Part shown: positions 8,638 through 17,109 of the stretch, piece after piece | Layout of the letters: each line of letters starts with the position of its first letter | Numbering within the stretch: the stretch's first letter is position 1 | DNA from: an uncultured Eubacteriales bacterium | Lineage (GTDB): Bacteria > Bacillota > Clostridia > Peptostreptococcales > Anaerovoracaceae | Direction of reading: 5' to 3' | Assembly: GCA_900540145.1 (NCBI GenBank) | Contig: UQEW01000008.1 | Coordinates: forward strand, 1-44,737 | DNA: 44,737 bases | Program-made: the position numbers and the translations under genes | Notes under the pieces: model-generated | The model's input: only the letters and a program-made list of their open reading frames with translations | Told to the model about the DNA's origin: nothing | The model's database searches: none

Positions 8638-9468
8638 ATGCTGTTTGACTCACATGCCCATATAAACAATGACACATATACGGAAGAAGAAAGAGAAGCT
8701 TTGATAAAAGAAATAGAGAGTTCAGATGTGTCATATGTGATGGACATAGGTTACGATTTGGAAAGCTCGCTGCGAGCGGTGAAAGATGCCCAGCGTTTGC
8801 CATGGTGCTATGCTGTCGTCGGCGTTCATCCTCACGATACAAAAACTATGGATGAAGATGTTTTGGCGATGATAAAGCATCTTGCCGGCAAAGATAAGGT
8901 ACAGGCCATAGGTGAAATCGGACTGGATTTTCATTATAACCATTCAGAGCAGGATGTTCAGGAATATTGGTTCCGCAGGCAGATACAGCTGGCCAATGAG
9001 CTGAAACTCCCAATAGTGATTCATTCGAGGGAAGCGGATCAGCGGACCATGGATATTCTCAAGGAAGAGAAAGCCTTTTCAGATGAAAGATGCAGCTGGT
9101 TCCCGAAACGTGTCGGGGCCGGCGGCGTCCTTGAAAAGGACGCTCGCGTGCTGCTGCATTGTTTTAGCGGCAGCAGCCAGCTGGGACAGCAGTATGTCAA
9201 GCTGGGAGCGACGCTGTCCGTCGCCGGCCCGGTGACATATAAGAATAATCGCAAGACTGTGGAAACAGTGGAAGCGATACCTCTGGAATATCTGCTGGCA
9301 GAAACAGATTCGCCTTATCTTACGCCTGTGCCGTTTAGGGGCAAGCCTAACAAGTCTGTTTATGTCGAGCATACTGTACGCAAGATAGCCGATATTAAGG
9401 GAATTTCTTACGAAGAAACAGCAAACATAACAATGGAAAACGCAAAAAAGTTTTTTAATATAAAGTAA
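8638..9468 (+). CDS. TatD family metal-dependent hydrolase (DNase)
   Basis: 276 residues. Metal-binding motifs of the TatD family are in order: FDSHAHIN at the start, GEIGLDFH, HSREAD, HCFSG and LAETDSPYLTPVPFRG. Family members are 3'-5' exonucleases acting in DNA repair or tRNA processing. ATG 8638 is chosen over 8623 because GGAG (8625-8628) lies nine bases before it and the protein then begins at the usual first strand. It is about 20 residues longer than usual: an extra segment (SDERCSWFPKRVGAGG and on) lies between HSREAD and HCFSG, encoded by GC-rich DNA with a short palindrome. Confidence 0.92.
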   Translation: MLFDSHAHINNDTYTEEEREALIKEIESSDVSYVMDIGYDLESSLRAVKDAQRLPWCYAVVGVHPHDTKTMDEDVLAMIKHLAGKDKVQAIGEIGLDFHYNHSEQDVQEYWFRRQIQLANELKLPIVIHSREADQRTMDILKEEKAFSDERCSWFPKRVGAGGVLEKDARVLLHCFSGSSQLGQQYVKLGATLSVAGPVTYKNNRKTVETVEAIPLEYLLAETDSPYLTPVPFRGKPNKSVYVEHTVRKIADIKGISYEETANITMENAKKFFNIK

Positions 9469-9511
9469 ACAATCAGGTAGTGTATTTAAATTATTCAGGA
9501 GGATATTGAGA

Positions 9512-9967
9512 ATGGGAAGAATAGGAAGGTTATTGGTATATTTTTCAACGCTCATGCTTGTAGAAACGCCTATAATAGTGCATTTCCATGATAATTTGAA
9601 TGGATTTGCAGTTCTTTGGATGTTGGCAGGTGCTATCGGGCACTTCTTCGTGTTTGTGATTTTAGGAGCGATTATAGGCAGCTTTTTCAACAAGCGTTTC
9701 GAAACAGAATATAATGCTATTCTTGAAGAATATAAAGTGGACAATGACGCTAAGAAGATGCTTCATAAGCTTAAAAATATGAAAAATAAGCCAAAGAGTC
9801 CTATGATGCATAACGCTTATTATTTCACTTTGTCTACGGCTTATTATGAGCTGGGTGAAAAATACGGAGCTTTAAACGCTTTGAATATGGTATATACCAT
9901 TGATAAAACTTTGGCTGCTGAAGTAGAAAAACAGAGAAAGAAGATAGATGAATTAGCTGAGGAATAA
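9512..9967 (+). CDS. Hypothetical membrane protein
   Basis: 151 residues, family not recognised. Two hydrophobic segments near the N-terminus (about residues 5-24, LLVYFSTLMLVETPIIVHF, and 33-58, LWMLAGAIGHFFVFVILGAIIGSFF) are followed by a soluble tail with TPR-like helical character (NAYYFTLSTAYYELGEKYGALNALNMVY). ATG 9512 has AGGAGG eight bases upstream; the in-frame TTG at 9506 is only two bases from it. It precedes the SpoIIE-like gene but is not a homologue I know from that position in Bacillus. Confidence 0.8.
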   Translation: MGRIGRLLVYFSTLMLVETPIIVHFHDNLNGFAVLWMLAGAIGHFFVFVILGAIIGSFFNKRFETEYNAILEEYKVDNDAKKMLHKLKNMKNKPKSPMMHNAYYFTLSTAYYELGEKYGALNALNMVYTIDKTLAAEVEKQRKKIDELAEE

Positions 9968-9996
9968 TTTATAAATTATACGACGTGGCGTCTTTG

Positions 9997-10003
9997 TTCG
10001 ACA
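9997..10003 (+). promoter_or_regulatory. Spo0A-box-like heptamer TTCGACA
   Basis: The exact complement of the 0A box TGTCGAA lies 34 bases upstream of the SpoIIE-like start codon. In Bacillus, spoIIE is a direct Spo0A target through such boxes. A 7-base match can occur by chance, and the accompanying -35/-10 elements are weak (possible TTGTTC and TATTTG), so this is suggestive only. Confidence 0.4.
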
Positions 10004-10036
10004 TTTTTCGTTTCCTATTTGTGTTAGCATAAAGTT

Positions 10037-10711
10037 ATGGAAGCGAATAAAAATTTAGTAATTGAAAAAATAAGAAAAGGCAGAGTCATATCATCGGCCG
10101 CCGCAGGCGACAGCGGAGATGCTGCTGTCGCCTGCAGGCTGCCTGACGGCAGCCTGGCCTTCATTCTGTCGGATGGTATGGGCAAGGGAATGAAGGCGGC
10201 GGCGGAGAGCCGAATTGTCATAAACAGACTGCGAAAGCTTTTAAAAGAGGGCTTTTCTGTGGCTTATGCCATTAAAGAAGTTAATCGAATCATGATTGAA
10301 GAAAGCGGTTCAGAGGATAGTTTTGCTACAGTAGATTTGACCATAATAGATAAAGATACAGGCAGGGCAAAATTTTATAAGATGGGAGCCGCATTGTCTT
10401 TTGTAGTCAGGGGTAATAAGATAAGGAGGATATCGCAGCCTGCCCTCCCGGTAGGGATATTACCCAAATTGAGGCTGACTCATGTCACCGCAAAACTCAG
10501 ACCCGGAGATGTACTTATAATGGTGTCAGATGGTATAACTGAAGCAGATAGAAATGATCTTTCGGCTTTTTGGCTGGAAGATTATTTGATGAAGTATGCT
10601 CAGACTACAGGTCCTAAAGTTTTAGCGGGAAAAATCGTATTGGAAGCCAGAAATAGATATTTAAGCCGTGAATTAGATGATTTGACGGCTGTGGTGATAA
10701 AGGTAGAGTAA
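10037..10711 (+). CDS. SpoIIE-like PP2C/PPM phosphatase, stand-alone domain
   Basis: 224 residues that align, by eye, with the C-terminal phosphatase domain of SpoIIE. Features are the AAGDSGD start, FILSDGMGKGMKAAAES, SFATVDLTIIDKDTG, GAALSFVVRG, ALPVGILP, PGDVLIMVSDGITEA and the final ELDDLTAVVIKV. The metal-binding aspartates expected of PPM enzymes (GD, DG, SDG, DD) are present. SpoIIE itself is about 820 residues with ten membrane segments and an oligomerisation domain; all of that is missing here. Position just upstream of tilS and ftsH is the classical spoIIE position. It could dephosphorylate an anti-anti-sigma factor of the SpoIIAA type. No ribosome-binding site is visible before ATG 10037, and no other in-frame start is available. 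Two GC-rich inverted repeats lie in the first 120 bases. Confidence 0.85.
   Translation: MEANKNLVIEKIRKGRVISSAAAGDSGDAAVACRLPDGSLAFILSDGMGKGMKAAAESRIVINRLRKLLKEGFSVAYAIKEVNRIMIEESGSEDSFATVDLTIIDKDTGRAKFYKMGAALSFVVRGNKIRRISQPALPVGILPKLRLTHVTAKLRPGDVLIMVSDGITEADRNDLSAFWLEDYLMKYAQTTGPKVLAGKIVLEARNRYLSRELDDLTAVVIKVE
10103..10155 (+). repeat. Two adjacent GC-rich inverted repeats inside a coding region
   Basis: A perfect 12-bp inverted repeat (10103-10114 with 10124-10135, 9-base loop) is followed directly by a perfect 8-bp one (10136-10143 with 10148-10155, TGAC loop). In mRNA these would form two strong hairpins about 65 bases after the start codon. Confidence 0.8.
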
Positions 10712-10715
10712 GGGC

Positions 10716-10847
10716 GTTAATATTTAATTTTTGCTAAGCTCTTGTCCTTGGAGCGTTGCTGCAATTCAGCTTGGCAACGCTTTGCAGCTGCCAAACTTGG
10801 AATTTAAAAACCAAGGTCAAGAAAGCCGCAAAAAATTAAATATTAAC
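10716..10847. repeat. Imperfect palindromic repeat, copy 1
   Basis: A 132-bp element bounded by near-perfect inverted ends (19 bases at 10716-10734 against 20 at 10828-10847, one extra A). Further complementarity inside gives CTTGTCCTTGG facing CCAAGGTCAAG, and an inner hairpin AGCGTTGC/GCAACGCT (10752-10759 with 10774-10781). It lies between the SpoIIE-like gene and tilS, has no reading frame and resembles a small non-autonomous palindromic element or a structured RNA. Confidence 0.65.
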
Positions 10848-10883
10848 TTCGGATTAAGTCAGGTATATGCTTATAGCAAGTAA

Positions 10884-11005
10884 ATTATATAATTTTTTGC
10901 TTAGCTCTTGTCCTTGGGGCGTTGCTGCAAGCTTCCTTTTGCTCCGTGCGGGGAATCAAAAAACTCGCCGCCTCGGTGCAAGACTAAGGCAAATTAAAGA
11001 TATAA
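10884..11005. repeat. Imperfect palindromic repeat, copy 2
   Basis: A second, diverged copy. Its left arm shares a 32-base stretch (10899-10930) with copy 1 (10733-10764) at 30 of 32 positions. Its outer arms again face each other (ATTATATAATTTTTTGC against GCAAATTAAAGATATAA). The centres of the two copies differ. It ends 13 bases before the tilS start. Confidence 0.6.
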
Positions 11006-11018
11006 CAGGCTGTCTGAA

Positions 11019-12431
11019 ATGAAAGAAAAAATATTGCAAGTTATTCAAAAAAATGATTTGATAAGCGAAGGCATGCACATCATAGTTGGCCTTTCAGGAG
11101 GCCCTGATTCGGTGTGCCTTTTTGATGTTCTTTTTCGAATTGCAGAAGAAAATCCTCAAATGGGACTGCATCTTTATGCTGTGCATGTGAACCACAAATT
11201 CAGGCCGGGAGAGGCTGAAGAAGACCAAAGATATGTGGAGAATCTTTGCAGAAGCAGAAAGGTTCCATGCAGTGTGGCAGTTACTGATTGCAAGGCGTTG
11301 GCCAAAGAATTGGGAATCACATCTGAAGAAGCAGGACGCAAGGCCCGATATGACGCATTTTCCCAAATGGCCCTTGAAATATCAGATAATCCACAGCGGC
11401 CTGTGCCTAGAGAAAAAGTTGCTATAGCCCTTGCGCATAATGCCAATGATCAATGCGAGACCATACTTTTTCGCATTATGAGGGGAACCGGCACAGACGG
11501 ATTGGCAGGCATGTCATATAAGCGGTTTGACAAAAACGGATTTGCTGTTATAAGACCTATATTGGATATCGGAAGGAAAGATATAGAGGCGTATTGCAAA
11601 AATAGAAATTTATCGCCAAGGATAGACCATACTAACAACGAGAACACATATACCAGGAACAAAATAAGAAATTTGCTGATTCCATATTTAGAAGAAAACT
11701 TTAACGGCAATATAACTGAAGCTGTCAATCGATTGGGGAAAATATCCTCATGCGACAGAGATTTTTTACGCCGCTTCAGTTCTGAGGGATATAAGGCAGC
11801 CAGAGCCGATGGAAACAAATATAGACAGGATTTCTACACAGAAAAACTTATCAGCCTTCATAAAGCTATCAGAAGCCGCATATATACTATGGCTTTAGAA
11901 TCGATTGGAATGGAAGAAAACGTGTCTTTCTCCCATCTTGAGGCCATAGACAGTTTATTGTTTTCAGAAAGCCCTTCTGCGCTCACAGAGATTTCTGCTG
12001 AATATCAAGTATCCAGAGAATATGAGAAACTGGTATTTATTAAAAAAAATGCGGAAATTCAAAAATCGACAGGTTGGACAATTCGTCAGATGAGCATGAG
12101 CGAGTATGCCAGCTACAAAAAAGAAGGCCGTTTTCATGGGGCGTTTTCCGGGATAGATAAGGACAGCCTTTGCATTAGAAAAAGACGAGATGGTGATAAG
12201 ATAGATATAGGTACAGGTTATAAAAAATTACAAGACTTTTTTGTGGATGAAAAGCTTCCTAAGCGATATAGAGATGAAGTGGAAATATTAGCTGCAGGAA
12301 ATAAAGTGCTGTGGATAATGCCGTCTGAATTATATCCGCGGGATGTGATGAAGAAAAAGGGCAGGTTTTCGGCTTCAAATAAAGTAAAAGAGGGCGCTCC
12401 GGAGCCTATAATAGTCCTTGAAAAATTGTGA
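11019..12431 (+). CDS. tilS: tRNA(Ile)-lysidine synthase
   Basis: 470 residues. Converts C34 of tRNA-Ile(CAU) to lysidine so that it reads AUA, which is a frequent isoleucine codon in this window. The N-terminal PP-loop ATPase motif is VGLSGGPDSVCLFD. The LAHNANDQCETILFRIMRGTGTDG region and RIDHTNNENTYTRNKIRN follow, as in the family. The C-terminal part (LCIRKRRDGDKI, KKLQDFFVDEKLPKRYRDE) is the TilS substrate-binding domain. No clear ribosome site precedes ATG 11019, which directly follows a palindromic repeat. Downstream is ftsH; the hpt gene found between them in Bacillus is absent. Confidence 0.93.
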   Translation: MKEKILQVIQKNDLISEGMHIIVGLSGGPDSVCLFDVLFRIAEENPQMGLHLYAVHVNHKFRPGEAEEDQRYVENLCRSRKVPCSVAVTDCKALAKELGITSEEAGRKARYDAFSQMALEISDNPQRPVPREKVAIALAHNANDQCETILFRIMRGTGTDGLAGMSYKRFDKNGFAVIRPILDIGRKDIEAYCKNRNLSPRIDHTNNENTYTRNKIRNLLIPYLEENFNGNITEAVNRLGKISSCDRDFLRRFSSEGYKAARADGNKYRQDFYTEKLISLHKAIRSRIYTMALESIGMEENVSFSHLEAIDSLLFSESPSALTEISAEYQVSREYEKLVFIKKNAEIQKSTGWTIRQMSMSEYASYKKEGRFHGAFSGIDKDSLCIRKRRDGDKIDIGTGYKKLQDFFVDEKLPKRYRDEVEILAAGNKVLWIMPSELYPRDVMKKKGRFSASNKVKEGAPEPIIVLEKL

Positions 12432-12494
12432 TATATGTGATAAAATATTCTAACGTGTTTGTAGAAATATACAAAATCTTGAAAGGGGAGAATC

Positions 12495-14528
12495 GTGAAA
12501 AGATTTGCAAAAAATATAGGTATTTATATATTCCTGTTTGTTGCGGTTTTGATTGTAGCCTTTATCTACAGAGGTATGGAAAATGAGCAGGCGCAGGTGA
12601 AAGAAGTCCCTTTATCTGAGTTTGTTCAATATCTGGAAGATGAAAAGATAAAAGAAATAAATGTTACGGATACGAAGCTTACAGGTACTATAAGTGATGA
12701 TGAAATTGTATATGCTTATGCCAACTCAGTGGTTGAAATAAGCATGATAGATGAGCTGTATCTGTTCCCGCAAATGCAGGCAGGGACTTTAAAATATGAA
12801 AGTGATCCTCCTGATTCCGGCTCTGTATTTTTAAGCTTGCTGCCTACTATTATCATGGTTATAGCTTTGGGCTTTTTATTTTACATCATGATGAATCAAG
12901 GCGGCAACGGAAAAGCGTTTCAGTTTGCTAAATCTAGGGCAAAGATGGTAAAAGGCGGAGAGAAGAAAGTAACATTCGCTGATGTAGCCGGTCTGGATGA
13001 AGAAAAACAAGAACTGGAAGAAGTAGTTGATTTTCTTAAAGACCAGAGAAAATATAAAGAACTCGGGGCTCGCATACCTAAGGGAATACTCTTAGTAGGC
13101 CCTCCGGGAACCGGTAAGACTTATGTTTCAAAGGCTACTGCAGGTGAAGCCGGAGTGCCGTTTTTCACTATCAGTGGTTCAGACTTCGTTGAAATGTTCG
13201 TAGGTGTAGGTGCTTCAAGAGTAAGAGACTTGTTTGACCAAGCTAAAAAGAATGCGCCTTGCATAGTTTTTATAGACGAGATAGACGCAGTCGGTCGCAA
13301 AAGAGGCGCAGGCATAGGCGGCGGTCACGATGAAAGAGAGCAAACATTAAATCAGCTGTTGGTGGAGATGGATGGTTTTGCAGAAAATTCAGGGATTATC
13401 ATACTTGCTGCTACCAACAGGCCTGACATTTTGGATCCTGCTCTTTTAAGACCGGGACGATTTGACAGACAAATAGTCATAGGAGTTCCTGATATCAAAG
13501 GAAGGGAAGAAATATTCAAGATACACAGCAAGAATAAGCCTATGGCAGATGACGTTACTCCTGAGGTGCTTGCAAGACGCACTCCGGGATTTACTCCGGC
13601 CGACATAGAAAATCTTCTCAATGAGGCAGCCTTGATTACAGCCAGAAGAAACGGCCGCTTTATAAGAATGGAAGAGATTGAAGAAGCAATAACGAAAGTA
13701 ATAGCCGGACCTGAAAAGAAGAGCAGAGTTATCAGTCCTAAAGAAAAGAAACTTACGGCTTATCATGAAGCAGGTCATGCAGTTGTCGCAAGATGCATAC
13801 CTGACAGCGACCCTGTTCATCAGGTTACAATAATTCCAAGGGGCAGAGCAGGGGGATTTACCATGACGCTGCCTAAGGAAGATAAAAATTATGAAACGAG
13901 AAGCAGTATGAGAAATGCTATCGTTCATCTGCTCGGTGGACGTGTGGCTGAACAGCTTACTTTGGATGATATAAGTACAGGCGCAAGCAACGATATCATG
14001 CGCGCTACTGAAATTGCTCGTGATATGGTAACCAAATATGGTTTCAGCGAAAAGATAGGTACCGTAAATTACAGCAATTCAGAAGAAGTATTCTTAGGTA
14101 ATGACTTTACTACTCATAAAAACTATTCTGACGAAGTCGCTCGTGAAATTGATGCAGAAGTAAAGAGAATAATAGATGAGGCATATAAAGAGGCGGAGAG
14201 ACTTCTCAAAGAAAATATGGATATTCTTACAAGAGTGGCTGAAGCATTGCTTTTGGTTGAGACCATTGACGGACAGCAGTTTGAAGAGCTGTTTACAGGA
14301 GAGGTTACGGCTGAAGGACTGGCAGCTAAGGTTAAGGTATTTGAAGAAGAGAAAATGGCTAAAAATGCCGAAGAAGCTGCTGAAAGAGAGCGTCTCTTGA
14401 AAGAAGAGGAAGAGCGAATGCAAAAGGAGCTTGAAAAATACGATGAGGATTATATGAATGATGACTCTGTCGATGAAGCTCCTGATCACGAAGAGGAAGT
14501 TGAGGATTCAAATGAAAGTAACCGTTAA
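12495..14528 (+). CDS. ftsH: ATP-dependent zinc metalloprotease FtsH
   Basis: 677 residues. Membrane-bound AAA+ protease that degrades misassembled membrane proteins and short-lived regulators. Two membrane segments (about residues 8-26 and 111-135) flank an external domain. The AAA domain carries GPPGTGKT near residue 202, the Walker B IVFIDEIDAVG and the arginine-finger region RPGRFDRQI. The zinc site is HEAGH in YHEAGHAVVARC. The C-terminal ~60 residues are very acidic with a coiled-coil-like KEEEERMQKELEKYDED stretch. The start codon is GTG with AAAGGGGAG upstream. Its end overlaps the PucR-type regulator gene by 17 bases. Confidence 0.97.
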   Translation: MKRFAKNIGIYIFLFVAVLIVAFIYRGMENEQAQVKEVPLSEFVQYLEDEKIKEINVTDTKLTGTISDDEIVYAYANSVVEISMIDELYLFPQMQAGTLKYESDPPDSGSVFLSLLPTIIMVIALGFLFYIMMNQGGNGKAFQFAKSRAKMVKGGEKKVTFADVAGLDEEKQELEEVVDFLKDQRKYKELGARIPKGILLVGPPGTGKTYVSKATAGEAGVPFFTISGSDFVEMFVGVGASRVRDLFDQAKKNAPCIVFIDEIDAVGRKRGAGIGGGHDEREQTLNQLLVEMDGFAENSGIIILAATNRPDILDPALLRPGRFDRQIVIGVPDIKGREEIFKIHSKNKPMADDVTPEVLARRTPGFTPADIENLLNEAALITARRNGRFIRMEEIEEAITKVIAGPEKKSRVISPKEKKLTAYHEAGHAVVARCIPDSDPVHQVTIIPRGRAGGFTMTLPKEDKNYETRSSMRNAIVHLLGGRVAEQLTLDDISTGASNDIMRATEIARDMVTKYGFSEKIGTVNYSNSEEVFLGNDFTTHKNYSDEVAREIDAEVKRIIDEAYKEAERLLKENMDILTRVAEALLLVETIDGQQFEELFTGEVTAEGLAAKVKVFEEEKMAKNAEEAAERERLLKEEEERMQKELEKYDEDYMNDDSVDEAPDHEEEVEDSNESNR

Positions 14529-16095
14529 GGATTGCTTACAACTGGATGTTTTCAAACAATGTGTCGTTGTTGCGGGAGAAAGCAAGTTGGACAACAGGGT
14601 TAGAACTGTTTCCGTCATGGATGATTCAACTGTGGACGAGGCCATAAAACATTGCGGTAAGAAAGATGAGATGATATTGACTACTTTTGCCGGAATGAAA
14701 AAGGACATTGAAGCACAGCAGGAAGTGATACGTCAACTGGCAAAAAATGACGTGGCCGCTGTTGTAGTTTTTCAGATGGAGTCTTCTTCAGGGGAAAATC
14801 AAAGTTATCCAGATGTGATGAGGGCTGCTGAAGAAGCGGCTCTCCCTCTGATAATCCTGATAGGCAGCCGTGATATAGGATATTCCAGGGTAATTACGGA
14901 AGTTATGGAAAAAGTCCTTTATGGCAGCAACTTCAACAACAGTTTGATAAATAATACAATTTTTCACTTGCTTAATTTTGAAAAGCATAGCAATTTCCAA
15001 CAGGCTCTCAGGGAAGCCGCTATTAATAACGATTTTCAAGTGGTCCTGATGAGTGAAGAATTCAATCCTATCCTTACGGTAGAAACCAGGTATAAGACTA
15101 CAGTAGAGGCAGCCATAAGACGCGGCAAGGATGTGGCTTTGAATTTTAATGGCGTTTACAGTTTGGTGGATATAGATGGCGTATTGGTATATTGGGGAGC
15201 CATTGAGATAAAAGGCGATAAATATTATCTGCTTATAGTGGACAATGACGACAACTATTCTTCCGGAGAAATAACCAAACTGGCTGAGATAATAGAGCTT
15301 GCCATGGGGATGTGGAAATTTACTCCTGAAAGAGATGCCAAGACAGAATTTGTAAAATCCCTGATAAGAGGAAATAAAAGTCTGGCCTATTCTCTTAAAG
15401 ATGAGGCCGGTGTAAAATCTGAAGATATACTTTCTGTTTTTTATGCCAGAGGTATTGAGTCCTTTGAGGAGGATAGAATAGTAAATTCCTTTGAAGAAAA
15501 AGGCCTTTTACATGTGATTCGCATCAAAGAGGGAGAAGAGAGCTATGGAGTGCTGATAAAAGGGACGGCGCATATTAAGCATGAAGACACAGGTGAAAAA
15601 TCCATATGCGTTAAATTCTTCGATGAATTGAAAGAAAACAAGAGGATAAGAATATTCCATGTGACGGGAATCGGGTCTATTGAAGGTGCAGGCGATGGCT
15701 TCCGGCTTATAAATGAAACCTGGTCATCAGTAGGAGGAATATTCCCATATAAAAGAGTGTTTACTAAATATGATTTGGCGCTGGTAAGCAACTGCATAAA
15801 TTTGCAGGCCCAGGGCGGATATTTAAAGAAAAACTTCATGGATCTGCTTGAGGATTTTAAAGTGGAGTCAGATAATAAAAGCAAGCAGATGCTGGAAACT
15901 TTGGAAACCTTTGTATTGGATGCAGGCATGAACAGTGGGAAAACTGCTGAGTTCATGGGAATACATACCAATACGGTTCAGTACAGACTTAAGAAAATAA
16001 ATGAAGTCTTAGGAGTTGAAATAACAGGTAACCGCGTAATTCCGGGGCTTACCATTGCTTTGGCTTTGAGAAGACTTGAAAAAAACGTAAATTAA
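14512..16095 (+). CDS. PucR family transcriptional regulator
   Basis: 527 residues. The N-terminal ~120 residues resemble the PucR purine-catabolism-regulator domain (VKDCLQLDVFKQCVVVAG, AAVVVFQ). A central region of several hundred residues has the degenerate GGDEF-like sensor seen in this family. The last ~60 residues contain the HTH_30 DNA-binding helix-turn-helix (LETFVLDAGMNSGKTAEFMG and NTVQYRLKKINEVLG). ATG 14512 lies within the end of ftsH with GAGGA just before it, so the two are probably co-translated. What it controls is unknown; the purine genes in this window (permease, guaB, guaA) are distant and show no obvious shared site. An upstream in-frame ATG at 14458 is inside ftsH and less likely. 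Confidence 0.85.
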   Translation: MKVTVKDCLQLDVFKQCVVVAGESKLDNRVRTVSVMDDSTVDEAIKHCGKKDEMILTTFAGMKKDIEAQQEVIRQLAKNDVAAVVVFQMESSSGENQSYPDVMRAAEEAALPLIILIGSRDIGYSRVITEVMEKVLYGSNFNNSLINNTIFHLLNFEKHSNFQQALREAAINNDFQVVLMSEEFNPILTVETRYKTTVEAAIRRGKDVALNFNGVYSLVDIDGVLVYWGAIEIKGDKYYLLIVDNDDNYSSGEITKLAEIIELAMGMWKFTPERDAKTEFVKSLIRGNKSLAYSLKDEAGVKSEDILSVFYARGIESFEEDRIVNSFEEKGLLHVIRIKEGEESYGVLIKGTAHIKHEDTGEKSICVKFFDELKENKRIRIFHVTGIGSIEGAGDGFRLINETWSSVGGIFPYKRVFTKYDLALVSNCINLQAQGGYLKKNFMDLLEDFKVESDNKSKQMLETLETFVLDAGMNSGKTAEFMGIHTNTVQYRLKKINEVLGVEITGNRVIPGLTIALALRRLEKNVN

Positions 16096-16113
16096 AATTA
16101 GAGAGGGAAAGTC

Positions 16114-17073
16114 ATGAAAGAATTGCGGCTAGGCAGCATAACATTAGACAATCCCTTTTTTCTTGCGCCTCTGGCCGGTATAACCGATGCTACGATGAGG
16201 AAACTTTGCAAGGAAATGGGAGCAGCTCTTGTGTTTTCTGAAATGGTAAGCGCAAAAGGCATGTGGTATGGAGATAAGAATACCGGCAGATTGCTTTATA
16301 CGAGGAAAGAAGAAGCGCCTTTCGGCGTACAGATATTCGGCCATGAGCCTGATATAATGGCGTATGCCGCCAGACAGATAGATAAGCACAGCTGCGATAT
16401 AATAGATATCAATATGGGATGTCCTGTGCCTAAGGTAGTTAAAAACGGCGAGGGTTCTGCTTTGCTGAAGAACCCTGATCTTATCTACGATATTGTATCA
16501 GCCGTAGTTAAAAACACAGATAAACCGGTAACGGTTAAAATAAGAATAGGATGGGACAGCAACAGCCTTAATGCTGTAGAAGTAGCCCATGCCATTGCCG
16601 CTGCCGGCGCGGCAGCCGTATCTGTTCACGGACGTACAAGGGAGCAGTACTATAGTGGCAAGGCAGATTGGTCCTATATCGCAAAAGTTAAGAACGCTGT
16701 CGATATTCCAGTTGTGGGCAACGGAGATGTTGTCGACGGAAAAACTGCTATTGAGATGATGAGGCAAACCGGGTGCGATTTCGTCATGATAGGAAGAGGA
16801 GCACTTGGAAATCCTTGGATATTCAGAGAGGCGATAGCCGCGTGGAAAGATCAGCCTTTGCCTGAGAAGCCTTCTAAGGAAGAAAAAAAACAGATGATGC
16901 TGGCTCATCTGCAGGATTTGGCTGACTTAAAAGGAGAGACTGTAGCCATAAGGGAAATGCGAAAACATGTTGGATGGTATATAAAAGGAATCCCGGGAGC
17001 CGCAGCCTTGAGAGGCAGAATAAATCAGATAACTGAAATGAACTGTCTCATAGATACCATAAGGGAGCTTTAA
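16114..17073 (+). CDS. dusB: tRNA-dihydrouridine synthase (DusB type)
   Basis: 319 residues. FMN-dependent enzyme reducing uridines in the tRNA D-loop. Motifs: FFLAPLAGITDATMRKLC at the start, SEMVSAKGM, VQIFGHEPDIMA, the catalytic cysteine in DINMGCPVPKVVKNGEGS, VTVKIRIGWD, SVHGRTREQYYSGKADW and MIGRGALGNPWIF. Length is typical for DusB. GAGAGGGAAAG precedes the ATG, 18 bases after the regulator gene. It is the last gene of the ftsH run. Confidence 0.95.
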   Translation: MKELRLGSITLDNPFFLAPLAGITDATMRKLCKEMGAALVFSEMVSAKGMWYGDKNTGRLLYTRKEEAPFGVQIFGHEPDIMAYAARQIDKHSCDIIDINMGCPVPKVVKNGEGSALLKNPDLIYDIVSAVVKNTDKPVTVKIRIGWDSNSLNAVEVAHAIAAAGAAAVSVHGRTREQYYSGKADWSYIAKVKNAVDIPVVGNGDVVDGKTAIEMMRQTGCDFVMIGRGALGNPWIFREAIAAWKDQPLPEKPSKEEKKQMMLAHLQDLADLKGETVAIREMRKHVGWYIKGIPGAAALRGRINQITEMNCLIDTIREL

Positions 17074-17109
17074 AATATATATAATGATTACCGGCCTGGC
17101 ATTTTGTAA

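Noticed and set aside
9079..9744. 221-residue minus-strand open frame
   Set aside because: It runs antisense across tatD and the next membrane-protein gene, both of which have ribosome sites and clear features.
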